Shown: positions 34,739-43,254 of the stretch, in pieces
How the letters are laid out: the number at the start of each line of letters is the position of its first letter
Position numbering within the stretch: position 1 is the first letter of the stretch
From: Pimelobacter simplex
GTDB taxonomy: Bacteria; Actinomycetota; Actinomycetes; Propionibacteriales; Nocardioidaceae
DNA length: 64,000 nucleotides
Assembly: GCF_024662235.1 (NCBI RefSeq)
Contig: NZ_CP096276.1
Span: 3,162,001 to 3,226,000 of the forward strand
Direction: 5' to 3'
The notes under the pieces: model-generated
Database searches by the model: none
What the model saw: only the letters and a program-made list of their open reading frames with translations
Told to the model about the DNA's origin: nothing
Position numbers and translations under genes: made by a program

Positions 34739-35722
34739 CTACACGCGGCCCCGCCGCGCCTCCAAAATGGCCCCGATGGTGGCGGGATCGGTGCGCGCCG
34801 CGACACCCATGCGGCGGGCGGCGAGGACGGCCAGGAGCAGGTAGCTCACCGACTGGGTCAGGGTCACCGGGATGGCCCACCAGGTGCCGCCGCTCGGGTT
34901 GAGCGCGCTGGTCATGTCGCCGAAGGCGAGGGCCAGGCCGAAGGCGAAGAAGTTGTTGAGCACGTGCATCGCGATGCCCGCCTCGAGGCCGCCGGTGAGC
35001 AGCACGAGCAGGCCGGCGACGAGACCGAAGGCCAGCCGGTCGAAGAAGATCGGGACGTCCTGGCCGAGGCCGTGGGCGAGCGCGAACAGCACCGCCGGTA
35101 CGACGACCGCGACCGCCGCGCCGGTCCGGGACCCGAAGCGGGCGGCGAGCCCGCCGAAGGCCTGCGCGAGGTAGCCCCGGAAGACGAACTCCTCCCCCGC
35201 CGCCTGGAGCGGGGTGAGCAGCACGATGACGAGCAGGAAGTCGCGCACGGTCGACGTCCAGGGGTTGGCTCCCCCGCCGACGTCGACGGAGCCGGCGCCC
35301 TGGTCGGGCAGCACGGTCGAGACGAGGAAGGTCAGGCCGAGCGAGACCACGGCGAGGCCCAGGCACACCGCGAACCAGCGCCACCGGAAGACGCCGACGA
35401 CCGACGCCACCCAGCCGGGCCTCTGGTCGTGCAGGGCCCGGGCGACCAGCCACACCATCGGGATGGCGACCGCCCAGCCGAGGTTGACCAGCGCCAGGAA
35501 GGCGGGCGTCGTGACGTCGCCGGACAGGTTCTCGACGGCCTCCTTGGAGGTGTCGCCCCCGGCCACCAGCAGCGTCGTCAGGACGACGCTGAGGACGACC
35601 TGCCCCATGAAGAACAGCACGACGAGGGACGGGATCCCGGCGAAGGGCCGCCAGGCGCCCGCCGGCCCGAGCCGGTGGAGCTCGTCGTACCGGAGGTGCG
35701 GGGCGGGGTCAGCCGAGGGCAC
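34739..35722 (-). CDS. CPBP family intramembrane glutamic endopeptidase
   Basis: 327 residues from GTG 35722, overlapping the gltX end by 14 bases. About eight transmembrane helices. The three ABI/CPBP motifs are intact: EExxxR in [14 protein letters not shown], FxxxH in [10 protein letters not shown] and HxxxN/B in [11 protein letters not shown]. Family members are Rce1-like intramembrane proteases or protective membrane proteins. The first 30 residues are cytoplasmic ([19 protein letters not shown]). Substrate unknown. Confidence 0.93.
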   Translation of the reverse strand: MPSADPAPHLRYDELHRLGPAGAWRPFAGIPSLVVLFFMGQVVLSVVLTTLLVAGGDTSKEAVENLSGDVTTPAFLALVNLGWAVAIPMVWLVARALHDQRPGWVASVVGVFRWRWFAVCLGLAVVSLGLTFLVSTVLPDQGAGSVDVGGGANPWTSTVRDFLLVIVLLTPLQAAGEEFVFRGYLAQAFGGLAARFGSRTGAAVAVVVPAVLFALAHGLGQDVPIFFDRLAFGLVAGLLVLLTGGLEAGIAMHVLNNFFAFGLALAFGDMTSALNPSGGTWWAIPVTLTQSVSYLLLAVLAARRMGVAARTDPATIGAILEARRGRV

Positions 35723-37172
35723 GCTGCAGCCGTCCGAGGCTGCGGTCGCGACCGAGCAGCTCGAGCGACTCGAACAGCGGCGGCGAGATCCGCTTGCCGG
35801 TCACCGCGACCCGGACCGGGCCGAAGGCGTTGCGGGGCTTGAGCCCCAGGCCCTCGACGAGCGCGTCCTGGAGCGCGGTCTGGATCGCGTCGGTCGACCA
35901 GGTGCCCAGCGCGGCGAGCGCGTCGTGGGCGGCCTGGACCACGGGCCGGCCGGCCTCGCCGAGCTGCTTCTCGGCGTCCTCGGGGTCCACGGCGAAGTCG
36001 GCCTCGTCGACGAAGAGGAAGGCGAGCAGCCCGCTGGCCTCGGAGAGCTTGTTGATCCGCTCGGCCACCAGCGGCATCGCGAGCTCGAGGAGCTGGGCGT
36101 CGGCGTCGCCGACCGGGTCGCCGACCACGCCGTCGCGCTTGAGGAACGGCAGCACCCGGTGGGTGATCTCGTCGGTGGAGAGCAGGCGCATGTGGGCCGC
36201 GTTGATCGCGTCGCACTTCTTGAGGTCGAAGCGCGCCGGGTTGGGGACGACGTCGGTGACGTCGAACGCCTCGACCATCTCCTCGAGCGAGAAGACGTCG
36301 CGGTCGGCCGCGATCGCCCAGCCCAGCAGGGCCAGGTAGTTGAGCAGCCCCTCGGGCAGGTAGCCCTGGTCGCGGTAGGCCAGCGCGTGGGCCTCGGGGT
36401 CGCGCTTGGAGAGCTTCTTGTTGCCCTCGCCCATGACGTAGGGCAGGTGGCCGAACTCCGGCGTCGCCTTCGCGATGCCGACCGCCTTGAGCGCCTCGTA
36501 GAGGGCGATCTGGCGCGGCGTCGACGACAGCAGGTCCTCGCCACGCAGGACGTGGGTGATCTCCATCAGCGCATCGTCGACCGGGTTGACCAGCGTGTAG
36601 AGCGGGTCGCCGTTGGCGCGGGCCAGCGCGAAGTCCGGCACGAACTCGGTCTCGAAGCTCACCTCGCCGCGGACCAGGTCGTTCCAGGTGATCGAGCCGT
36701 CGGGCATCCGGAACCGGACGACGGGCTTGCGGCCGTCGGCGACGAACGCGTCGACCTGGTCCTGGGTGAGCTCGCGGCAGAAGCCGTCGTACCCCTGGAC
36801 CTTGGAGCCGGCGGCCTTGCGGCGCGCGGCAGCCTCGTCGTTGGTGCAGTAGCAGTCGTAGGTGTGGCTGCTGTCCTTGAGCCGGGCGAGCGCGTCGGCG
36901 TACTTGTCGCTGCGCTCGCTCTGGAAGTACGGCGCGTGCGGGCCGCCGACCTCGGGGCCCTCGTCCCAGTCGAGACCGAGCCAGCGCATCAGGTCGAGGA
37001 TCGAGTCGAGCGACTCGGTGGTGCTGCGCTCCTTGTCGGTGTCCTCGATGCGGAACACGAACGTGCCGCCGTGGTGGCGGGCGAACGCCCAGTTGAAGAG
37101 GGCGGTCCGGATCATGCCGACGTGGGGGCTGCCCGTCGGGGACGGCGCCATCCGGACTCGTACGTTGCTCAT
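35709..37172 (-). CDS. gltX: glutamyl-tRNA synthetase
   Basis: 487 residues from ATG 37172, overlapping the FAH gene stop (ATGA). Class I motifs: [21 protein letters not shown] (HxGH reads PHVGM, as in many bacterial GluRS variants) and [14 protein letters not shown] (KLSKR). It attaches glutamate to tRNA-Glu, and to tRNA-Gln where glutaminyl-tRNA is made by amidation. Both cognate tRNA genes lie about 1 kb downstream on the same strand. Confidence 0.97.
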   Translation of the reverse strand: MSNVRVRMAPSPTGSPHVGMIRTALFNWAFARHHGGTFVFRIEDTDKERSTTESLDSILDLMRWLGLDWDEGPEVGGPHAPYFQSERSDKYADALARLKDSSHTYDCYCTNDEAAARRKAAGSKVQGYDGFCRELTQDQVDAFVADGRKPVVRFRMPDGSITWNDLVRGEVSFETEFVPDFALARANGDPLYTLVNPVDDALMEITHVLRGEDLLSSTPRQIALYEALKAVGIAKATPEFGHLPYVMGEGNKKLSKRDPEAHALAYRDQGYLPEGLLNYLALLGWAIAADRDVFSLEEMVEAFDVTDVVPNPARFDLKKCDAINAAHMRLLSTDEITHRVLPFLKRDGVVGDPVGDADAQLLELAMPLVAERINKLSEASGLLAFLFVDEADFAVDPEDAEKQLGEAGRPVVQAAHDALAALGTWSTDAIQTALQDALVEGLGLKPRNAFGPVRVAVTGKRISPPLFESLELLGRDRSLGRLQRALG

Positions 37173-37981
37173 GCGCGTGCTTCCACCTTGTTCGTGAGGG
37201 TTCCCAGACCGGCGATCGAGATCTCGACCTCGTCACCGACCTGCAGGGGGCCGACACCCTCGGGGGTGCCGGTGAGGATGACGTCGCCCGGCAGCAGCGT
37301 CATCACGCTGGACACGTGCGCGACGAGTGCGGGCACGTCGAAGATCATGTCGGCCGTCGTACCGTCCTGGACGACCTCGCCGTTGAGGAAGGTCTGCACC
37401 CGGCGGCCCTCGGCGAAGTCGTGCGGGTCGAGATCGGTCTCGATCCACGGCCCCAGCGGGCAGAACGTGTCGAAGCCCTTGGCCCGGGTGAACTGCCCGT
37501 CGGCCTTCTGCAGGTCGCGCGCGGTCACGTCGTTGGCGATCGTGTAGCCGTGGATGACGTCGGTCGCCTGCTCGGCCGGGACGTCGCGGCAGATCCGCCC
37601 GATGACGACGGCGAGCTCGCCCTCGTAGTGCACGTTCGTGGACTGGCGCGGGTAGCGGATCACGTCGTCGGGGCCGATCACGCTGGTGTTCGGCTTGAGG
37701 AACATCATCGGCTCGCTCGGCACCTCGTTGCCCAGCTCGGCCGCGTGGGCGGCGTAGTTGCGGCCGATGCCGACGACCTTGCTGCGGGGCAGGACGGGCG
37801 CCAGCAGGCGGATGTCCTCGAGCCGGTACTCCTTGTCGAGCAGCTTGATGCCGACGTAGAGCGGGTCGCCGGCGAGGCCGACGACCACGGCGTCGTCCCC
37901 GGGCTGGCCGTACTCGTCGAGGTCGCCGGTGAGGACGCCGTAGGACGGCTCCTCGCCTGTGGTGAATCGGACGATGCGCAC
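37169..37981 (-). CDS. fumarylacetoacetate hydrolase (FAH) family protein
   Basis: 270 residues from GTG 37981. C-terminal FAH domain from about 70: [33 protein letters not shown], metal ligands in [13 protein letters not shown] (ExE) and NDVTARDLQ, and the closing [14 protein letters not shown]. Members hydrolyse or decarboxylate diketo acids (for example fumarylpyruvate, 2-hydroxyhepta-2,4-diene-1,7-dioate) with Mg2+. It is coupled to gltX, a conserved actinobacterial arrangement, so the role may be metabolite repair rather than aromatic catabolism. Confidence 0.92.
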   Translation of the reverse strand: MRIVRFTTGEEPSYGVLTGDLDEYGQPGDDAVVVGLAGDPLYVGIKLLDKEYRLEDIRLLAPVLPRSKVVGIGRNYAAHAAELGNEVPSEPMMFLKPNTSVIGPDDVIRYPRQSTNVHYEGELAVVIGRICRDVPAEQATDVIHGYTIANDVTARDLQKADGQFTRAKGFDTFCPLGPWIETDLDPHDFAEGRRVQTFLNGEVVQDGTTADMIFDVPALVAHVSSVMTLLPGDVILTGTPEGVGPLQVGDEVEISIAGLGTLTNKVEARA

Positions 37982-38032
37982 GCCGCGAGCCTATCGGGCG
38001 CGGCGTGCGCCTCCGTCATCGTGAGCGGGCGC

Positions 38033-40594
38033 TCAGGGCAGGATCGTCACCGGCGACAGGCTGCCCGCGTTGATGGCGCCGGTGCCGAGCTGACCCTGGA
38101 AGTTGTTGCCCCACGACCGCTGCGTCCCGTCGTCCTTGAGGGCGTAGGTCATGCTGCCGCCGGTCGCCACCTGGGCCCAGTCGGAGTCGGTGCCGACGCG
38201 GGTCGGCGTGACCCGCTGGGTGGTGTCGCCCGTGCCGACCTCGCCGTCCCCGTTGTAGCCCCAGCACCAGAGCTGGCCGCCGGTGTTGACCGCGCAGGCG
38301 TGGTTGCCCAGGCCGCCGGCGCCGGTCGCCGAGACCGACTCCCAGTCACTGGCCGCACCGACCTGGGTCGGCAGGAGCCGGTCGGTGCCGGGGCTGCCGG
38401 TGCCGGTCTCGCCGTGGGCGTTGTAGCCCCAGCACCACAGCGTCGCGTCGGTCTTGAGGGCGCAGCTGGTGCCGGCACTGACCGAGACGGCGGCCCAGGT
38501 CGTGCCGTTCGAGCCCTCCCGCACCGGGACGTCCGAGCCGTTCGTCGTACCGTCGCCGAGCTGGCCGCGGGGGTTGAACCCCCAGCACCACAGCTGGCCC
38601 CCGGTGGTCGTGGCGCAGGTGTGGGTGTAGCCGGCGGAGACCGACTTCCAGTCGCTGCGGGTACCGACCCGGTCCGGTGCCGCGTCCCCGGGCCGGCCGA
38701 GCTGGCCGAAGGTGTCGTTGCCCCAGCACCAGAGCTGACCGTCGGTCGTGACCGCGCAGGTGTGGGCGTAGCCCGAGCTGACCGCGGCCCAGTTGCGCCC
38801 GACGTCCACCCGCTTCGGCACGAACTCGGTGCCGGCGCCGGGCTGACCGAGCTCGCCGTCGATGTTGGAGCCCCAGCACCACAGGCTGCGGTTGGCGCGG
38901 ATCCCGCAGACGTGCGCCCACTGCGCCGCCCCGCCGGCCGAGACGTCCACCCAGTCGCTGGACGTGCCGACCTGGGTGGGCGTGGGGTTGCGCGGGTTCT
39001 GGAGGTCGAGCTGCTGGCCGAGCTGCTGCGCGAAGTTGTAGCCCCAGCAGTCGACCGTGTGGTCCGCGTTGACCCGGCAGCCGTACTGCCCGCCCGCGCT
39101 GAGCCGCACCGTCGCCGGGGCCACCGCGGGGGCGTCGACCCGCAGTGAGAGCACCTTGGCGACGGCGGGGACGCCGGTCGAGGTCTGGGTGAAGCCGATC
39201 GTGACGTTGGACGTGCCCGTGGCCGTCGGCGTACCGCTGATGACGCCGGTCGCGGCGGCGTAGGTCAGGCCGTTGGGCAGACCGGTCACCGACCAGGTGC
39301 CGGCCGGGCTGCCGACCGCGGCGAGCTGCTTGGAGTACGCCGTGCCCTGCAGGCCGTCGGGCAGCGAGGAGGTGGAGATCACGGGCGGCGGCGGTGCGGC
39401 GACCAGGAGCGGCAGGACCACCGGCGTCGCGGCGACTCCCGTCGAGGTCTGGGTGAAGCCGATCGTGACGCTGGACGTGCCCGCGGCCGTCGGCGTACCG
39501 CTGATCAGGCCGGTCGCGGCGGCGTAGGTCAGCCCGTTGGGCAGACCGGCCACCGACCAGGTGCCGGCCGGGTTGCCCACCACGGCGAGCTGCTTGGAGT
39601 ACGCCGTGCCCTGCAGCCCGTCCGGCAGCGAGGAGGTGGAGATCACCGGCGGCGGTGCGGCCGTCACCTGCAGCGGCAGGAGGACGGGGTTCGCGGCGAC
39701 TCCGTTCGCGGTCTGGGTGAAGCCGATGGTGACGTTCGAGATGCCGGGTGTCGTCGGCGTACCGCTGATGACGCCGGTCGCGGGGACATAGGTCAGCCCG
39801 TTCGGCAGACCGCTCACCGACCATGTCCCGACCGGGTCGCCGGCCGCGCTGAGCTGCTTCGAGTACGGCGTGCCCTGCACGCCGTTCGGCAGCGAGGACG
39901 TCTCGATCACCGGGATCGGCGCGGTGGCGCCGAGCGTCCGGGCAGGCGAGACGCCGGCGAGGCGGGGCCCGCCCGCCGGGACCGTCGCCCGGTAGGTCAT
40001 CTCCCCCGAGGCCGTCGTCGTCGCCGTGAAGGCGCCCGTCGCGCTGAGCTTCGCGGTCGTCACCGGCACCCACACGGCGCCGGACCGGCTCTGGAGCGTG
40101 ACCGTCGTCCCGGCGGCGAACGGGCGGACCGTGCCGCTCAGCGTCACCGGCGTCGGGATGCCGTCCACGACCGAGACGGGGTCGACGGTGAGCCCGACCG
40201 CGACCGAGGTCTGCGAGACCACGGCGACCGCCCGCGACGTCGCCGCCTTGAGCTTGCCGCGCTTGGGCGCCACCGCGCGGTAGTAGGACGTGCCGGGCGT
40301 CGTCGTACGGGCGAGCTTGACGGTGTAGGCGCCGGACTTGTTCTTCGTCCGCACCGACGCCACCTTCGCCCACCCGGCGCCGACCTTGCGCTGGACGACC
40401 AGCGGTGTCCCCTTCGGGGAGCGGGTCAGCCGGCCGGTGAGCGTCACGCTCGACCCGGCCATGGCCTGGGCCGGGGCGGCCGTGATGCTCACGGTGCGCT
40501 TGGTCGCCGCGTCGGCGGCACCGGGCGCACCGGTGAGGAGGACGGCCGCGAGGAGCAACGGCAGGACAGTGCGGAGCAGGCGTGTGAGCAGCAC
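38033..40594 (-). CDS. large secreted protein with Ig-like repeats and an RCC1 beta-propeller
   Basis: 853 residues from GTG 40594 (GAGG six bases upstream). Signal peptide 1-29. Two beta-rich modules (about 33-225), three near-identical 88-residue putative-Ig (He_PIG) repeats at 228-312, 316-400 and 404-487 (each with GTWSVxGLPNGLTY and ISGTPT), then seven RCC1/BLIP-II-like repeats (about 495-853). Six of the seven have the paired cysteines and LWCWG motif (for example CAVTTDGQLWCWGND); the last has lost both. Such propellers bind proteins; here the partner is unknown. No sorting motif or anchor is seen. Confidence 0.92.
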   Translation of the reverse strand: MLLTRLLRTVLPLLLAAVLLTGAPGAADAATKRTVSITAAPAQAMAGSSVTLTGRLTRSPKGTPLVVQRKVGAGWAKVASVRTKNKSGAYTVKLARTTTPGTSYYRAVAPKRGKLKAATSRAVAVVSQTSVAVGLTVDPVSVVDGIPTPVTLSGTVRPFAAGTTVTLQSRSGAVWVPVTTAKLSATGAFTATTTASGEMTYRATVPAGGPRLAGVSPARTLGATAPIPVIETSSLPNGVQGTPYSKQLSAAGDPVGTWSVSGLPNGLTYVPATGVISGTPTTPGISNVTIGFTQTANGVAANPVLLPLQVTAAPPPVISTSSLPDGLQGTAYSKQLAVVGNPAGTWSVAGLPNGLTYAAATGLISGTPTAAGTSSVTIGFTQTSTGVAATPVVLPLLVAAPPPPVISTSSLPDGLQGTAYSKQLAAVGSPAGTWSVTGLPNGLTYAAATGVISGTPTATGTSNVTIGFTQTSTGVPAVAKVLSLRVDAPAVAPATVRLSAGGQYGCRVNADHTVDCWGYNFAQQLGQQLDLQNPRNPTPTQVGTSSDWVDVSAGGAAQWAHVCGIRANRSLWCWGSNIDGELGQPGAGTEFVPKRVDVGRNWAAVSSGYAHTCAVTTDGQLWCWGNDTFGQLGRPGDAAPDRVGTRSDWKSVSAGYTHTCATTTGGQLWCWGFNPRGQLGDGTTNGSDVPVREGSNGTTWAAVSVSAGTSCALKTDATLWCWGYNAHGETGTGSPGTDRLLPTQVGAASDWESVSATGAGGLGNHACAVNTGGQLWCWGYNGDGEVGTGDTTQRVTPTRVGTDSDWAQVATGGSMTYALKDDGTQRSWGNNFQGQLGTGAINAGSLSPVTILP
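39134..39913 (-). repeat. three tandem 264-bp repeats encoding He_PIG domains
   Basis: Three direct copies with a period of 264 bases (88 codons) inside the RCC1-protein gene. Copies 2 and 3 are the most alike at DNA level, and copy 1 (nearest the gene start) has drifted furthest. This indicates stepwise duplication from the 3' copies. Confidence 0.85.
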
Positions 40595-40693
40595 GGAAGA
40601 CCTCGGGAGCTAGGTCGGTGGGGGATGTCCAGGCTAGGCGTCCGCAGCTACCTGCACCGCGGAATGCGACAACCGGTCACTAACCTCGGTGGC

Positions 40694-41572
40694 GTGGACA
40701 CCTGGCAGGAGCGAGCGACGGCGCACGCCGCCCGCATCGACGCCTACGTCGCCCCGCACCTCGCGCGCCGCGAGTCGCACGTGAAGCACCCGGTCTTCGA
40801 CTTCCTGTTCACCTACTACTCGTACCGGCCGGCGCAGCTGCGCCGCTGGCACCCGGGGTACGGCACCACGCTGCCGGCGTCGGCCGAGCACGCCTCGCTC
40901 AAGGGGTACGGGCCGGTGGGCTCGGCTGTCGGCGACGGCGTCGGCGTCGGCGTCACGGCTGCGTACCTGGCCTCGCAGCGGCCGCTGGTCGAGGCGCTGC
41001 ACCGCCTCCTCACCGCGACCGCCGGCCGTACGCCCCACTTCGGCTGCTTCGGCCTGCACGAGTGGGCCATGGTCTACCGCCTCACCGAGGACGAGACCCG
41101 CCACGCCGACTGGCCCCTGCGCCTGGGCCCGGACGGCACCGACGCCGTCGTCGAGGGCCACCGGATCGCCTGCTCGCACTTCGACGCCTACCGCTTCTTC
41201 ACTCCCCCGGCCCGGCCGCTGAACACGCTCTCCCCCGGGCGCGACGACCGCGTCGCGTTCGAGCAGCCGGGGTGCCTGCACGCGGGCATGGACCTCTACA
41301 AGCACGCCTTCCGGCTCTCCCCGCTCATCTGCTCGGACCTCGTCGCGGACTGCTTCGAGCTCGCCTGGGACGTGCGGGTGCTCGACATGCGGGCGGCGCC
41401 GTACGACTTGGCGGACCTGGGGTTCGCGCCGGTGCGGATCGAGACGGCGGAGGGCAAGGCGGCGTACGCGGAGGCGCAGCGGGAGTTCGCGGAGCGCGCG
41501 GCACCGCTCAGGAACCAGCTCATCGAGGAGTGCCGGCGCCTGCTCTCGCGCGTCCCTACAGTGACGGGATGA
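40694..41572 (+). CDS. conserved actinobacterial protein, often annotated 3-methyladenine DNA glycosylase
   Basis: 292 residues from GTG 40694; an ATG at 40664 is also in frame, neither with a strong ribosome site. The sequence (HPVFDFLFTYYSYRPAQLRRWHPG, GCFGLHEWAMVYR, CSHFDAYRFFTPPARPLN) matches a family that, from memory, databases label as 3-methyladenine DNA glycosylase. I see no helix-hairpin-helix or Aag-type motif, so that label is doubtful. Conserved His, Tyr and Trp suggest an enzyme. The next gene overlaps by four bases (ATGA). Confidence 0.8.
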   Translation: MDTWQERATAHAARIDAYVAPHLARRESHVKHPVFDFLFTYYSYRPAQLRRWHPGYGTTLPASAEHASLKGYGPVGSAVGDGVGVGVTAAYLASQRPLVEALHRLLTATAGRTPHFGCFGLHEWAMVYRLTEDETRHADWPLRLGPDGTDAVVEGHRIACSHFDAYRFFTPPARPLNTLSPGRDDRVAFEQPGCLHAGMDLYKHAFRLSPLICSDLVADCFELAWDVRVLDMRAAPYDLADLGFAPVRIETAEGKAAYAEAQREFAERAAPLRNQLIEECRRLLSRVPTVTG

Positions 41573-41934
41573 CCGTGCTGAGACTCATCGGCTTCTGGCG
41601 GAACGAGCAGCATCCGGAGTACCCGTCGCCGGCCGACTGGGTGGATGCCGGTTGGGACGATGAGGAGCGGCACGCCGTCTGGCACTACCTGGCCAGCGGC
41701 ACCATGCTCCATGCCTGGATGGGCTTCTCGCCCTGCCGGATGTGCGGCAAGGACAACGGCGCGCTGGACTTCACGGACGGCACCTACGTGTGGCCGGAGG
41801 GCTTGGCGCATTACGTCTACGAACACGACATTCGGCTCCCTGGCGAGTTCGTCGAGCACGCCCTGCGCCGCCAACGGGAGCTCGAGGAGGCCGAGAGCTC
41901 GGTGGAGTGGTGGCTTCGCGAGACGAGTCGCTGA
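41569..41934 (+). CDS. small conserved protein with zinc-like CxxC, function unknown
   Basis: 121 residues from ATG 41569, overlapping the upstream stop. Compact and acidic, with FSPCRMCGKDNGALDFTDGTY giving one CxxC pair and FTDGTYVWPEGLAHYVYEHD near residue 85. No membrane segment. I recall similar proteins in other bacteria described only as hypothetical. Coupling to the preceding gene suggests a shared job. Confidence 0.8.
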   Translation: MTVLRLIGFWRNEQHPEYPSPADWVDAGWDDEERHAVWHYLASGTMLHAWMGFSPCRMCGKDNGALDFTDGTYVWPEGLAHYVYEHDIRLPGEFVEHALRRQRELEEAESSVEWWLRETSR

Positions 41935-41976
41935 GCGCAGGTCGCTGCCGATAGCCGGGCGCGGCACGGCCGTCGT

Positions 41977-42237
41977 TCAGTGGCGCGCTCGTTTGCCGGG
42001 CTTCGTCGGCCCGGTCACGAGCCGGCGGCCGAGCTCGTAGAGCGCGGCACCGATCCAGCCCGCTCCGAAGAGGAAGCCGAGCCAGACCGACCGGCCGGGG
42101 CGTCCCTCGGCCTCGTCCACGCCGAGGGCGAGCAGCGCGAGCGTGAGCAGGATGCACGCGAGTCCGACCGCGAAGGCGAAGGCGATCCGCTTGAACCTGC
42201 GTCGGTCGGCACTGCGTTGGCGCGGGTCCACCGGCAC
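41977..42237 (-). CDS. small two-helix membrane protein
   Basis: 86 residues from GTG 42237 (VPVDPRQRSADRRRFKRI). Two hydrophobic helices at about 18-43 (IAFAFAVGLACILLTLALLALGV) and 55-75 (SVWLGFLFGAGWIGAALYELG), flanked by positive charges; basic tail. The codon pattern favours this frame over the overlapping one on the same strand that starts ATG 42242. No recognised family; could be a membrane accessory protein. Moderate confidence that it is a gene. Confidence 0.6.
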   Translation of the reverse strand: MPVDPRQRSADRRRFKRIAFAFAVGLACILLTLALLALGVDEAEGRPGRSVWLGFLFGAGWIGAALYELGRRLVTGPTKPGKRARH

Positions 42238-42269
42238 ATCATGGCGCAAGCGCGGGCTACGCGGCCCGC

Positions 42270-43157
42270 TCAGACGAGTGCCGGCTGCCCGCCCGAAGCC
42301 GTACGACGCTCCCGCCCCCACGCCACCCAGGCGATCCGCCCGACCAGCGCCAGCCACCCCACGATCAGTACGACGTCCAGCGCGATGTGCAGATCGCCGA
42401 TCGCGCCGACGACGGTCACCGCGTTGACCAGGATGACCAGCCCGCCGACCATCGCGCCCATCGGGGCGTGCGGGAGCCGGCCGGCGAGGCGGGCGGCGAT
42501 GGGGGCGACGATGACGCCGCCGATGACGAGGCCGATGACCGGCAGCCACGGGATGTCCTGGTGGGCGGCGCCGGTGATGAAGCCGGTGGAGACCGAGAGG
42601 GCGACGACGAACTCGGCGGCGTTCGTCGTACCGACGACGCGGCGGGGCTCGTGGGTGGTGACGGTCATCAGGCTGGGGGTGACGACGGGGCCCCAGCCGC
42701 CGCCTCCGGTGGCGTCGACGAAGCCGCCGAGGAGGCCGATCGGCGAGAGCCAGCGGGCGGTGTGGCCGGACTTGGGGGTCGGGATGATCCGGAAGCCGAA
42801 GCCGAAGCGGGCGAGGATGACGAGGCCGAAGAAGAGCAGCAGGCCGGCCATCGACGACTTGGCGGCCTCCAGGCTGATCGAGGTGAGGATGACGGCGCCG
42901 GCGAAGCCGCCGATCGCGCCCGGGACGGCGACGCGCAGGAGCACCGCCTTGTCGACGTTGCCGGCCCGCCAGTGCGAGATGCCGGAGACGAAGGTGGTCG
43001 GCAGCTTCGCGGCATGGGTGGCGGCGCTGGCCGTGGCGGGGGCGACGCCGAGGGCGAGCAGGACGGTGGCCGAGGTGACCCCGAAGCCCATGCCGAGCGT
43101 CCCGTCGACGAGCTGCGCGAGCCCGCCGGCGAGTGCGAACACGGCGACCAGCCACAT
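42270..43157 (-). CDS. TauE/SafE-family sulfite/organic anion exporter
   Basis: 295 residues from ATG 43157. About eight transmembrane helices in the typical duplicated TauE/SafE pattern: GGLAQLVDGTLGMGFGVTSA near the start, ASAATHAAKLPTTFVSGISH, and the second-half GLLGGFVDATGGGGWGPVV. It exports sulfite, sulfoacetate or similar anions. It reads away from the rhamnosidase end and has no sulfur-metabolism neighbours, so the substrate is not decided. Confidence 0.93.
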   Translation of the reverse strand: MWLVAVFALAGGLAQLVDGTLGMGFGVTSATVLLALGVAPATASAATHAAKLPTTFVSGISHWRAGNVDKAVLLRVAVPGAIGGFAGAVILTSISLEAAKSSMAGLLLFFGLVILARFGFGFRIIPTPKSGHTARWLSPIGLLGGFVDATGGGGWGPVVTPSLMTVTTHEPRRVVGTTNAAEFVVALSVSTGFITGAAHQDIPWLPVIGLVIGGVIVAPIAARLAGRLPHAPMGAMVGGLVILVNAVTVVGAIGDLHIALDVVLIVGWLALVGRIAWVAWGRERRTASGGQPALV

Positions 43158-43254
43158 GGCGGCACCCCGCTTTCTTCATCAACGCGATAAACCCTACCTA
43201 TCAAGGCTACATACATGACCTTGAACGCGTCGAATCTCGATCATCACCAGCCGT

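Noticed and set aside
39134..39913. 264-bp repeats considered as a mobile element
   Set aside because: They are in-frame coding duplications of an Ig-like domain without terminal repeats or a transposase.
42015..42242. 75-codon minus-strand frame overlapping the small membrane protein
   Set aside because: Arg/Ser-rich without membrane segments; the overlapping frame ending at 41977 has two clean hydrophobic helices and is preferred.
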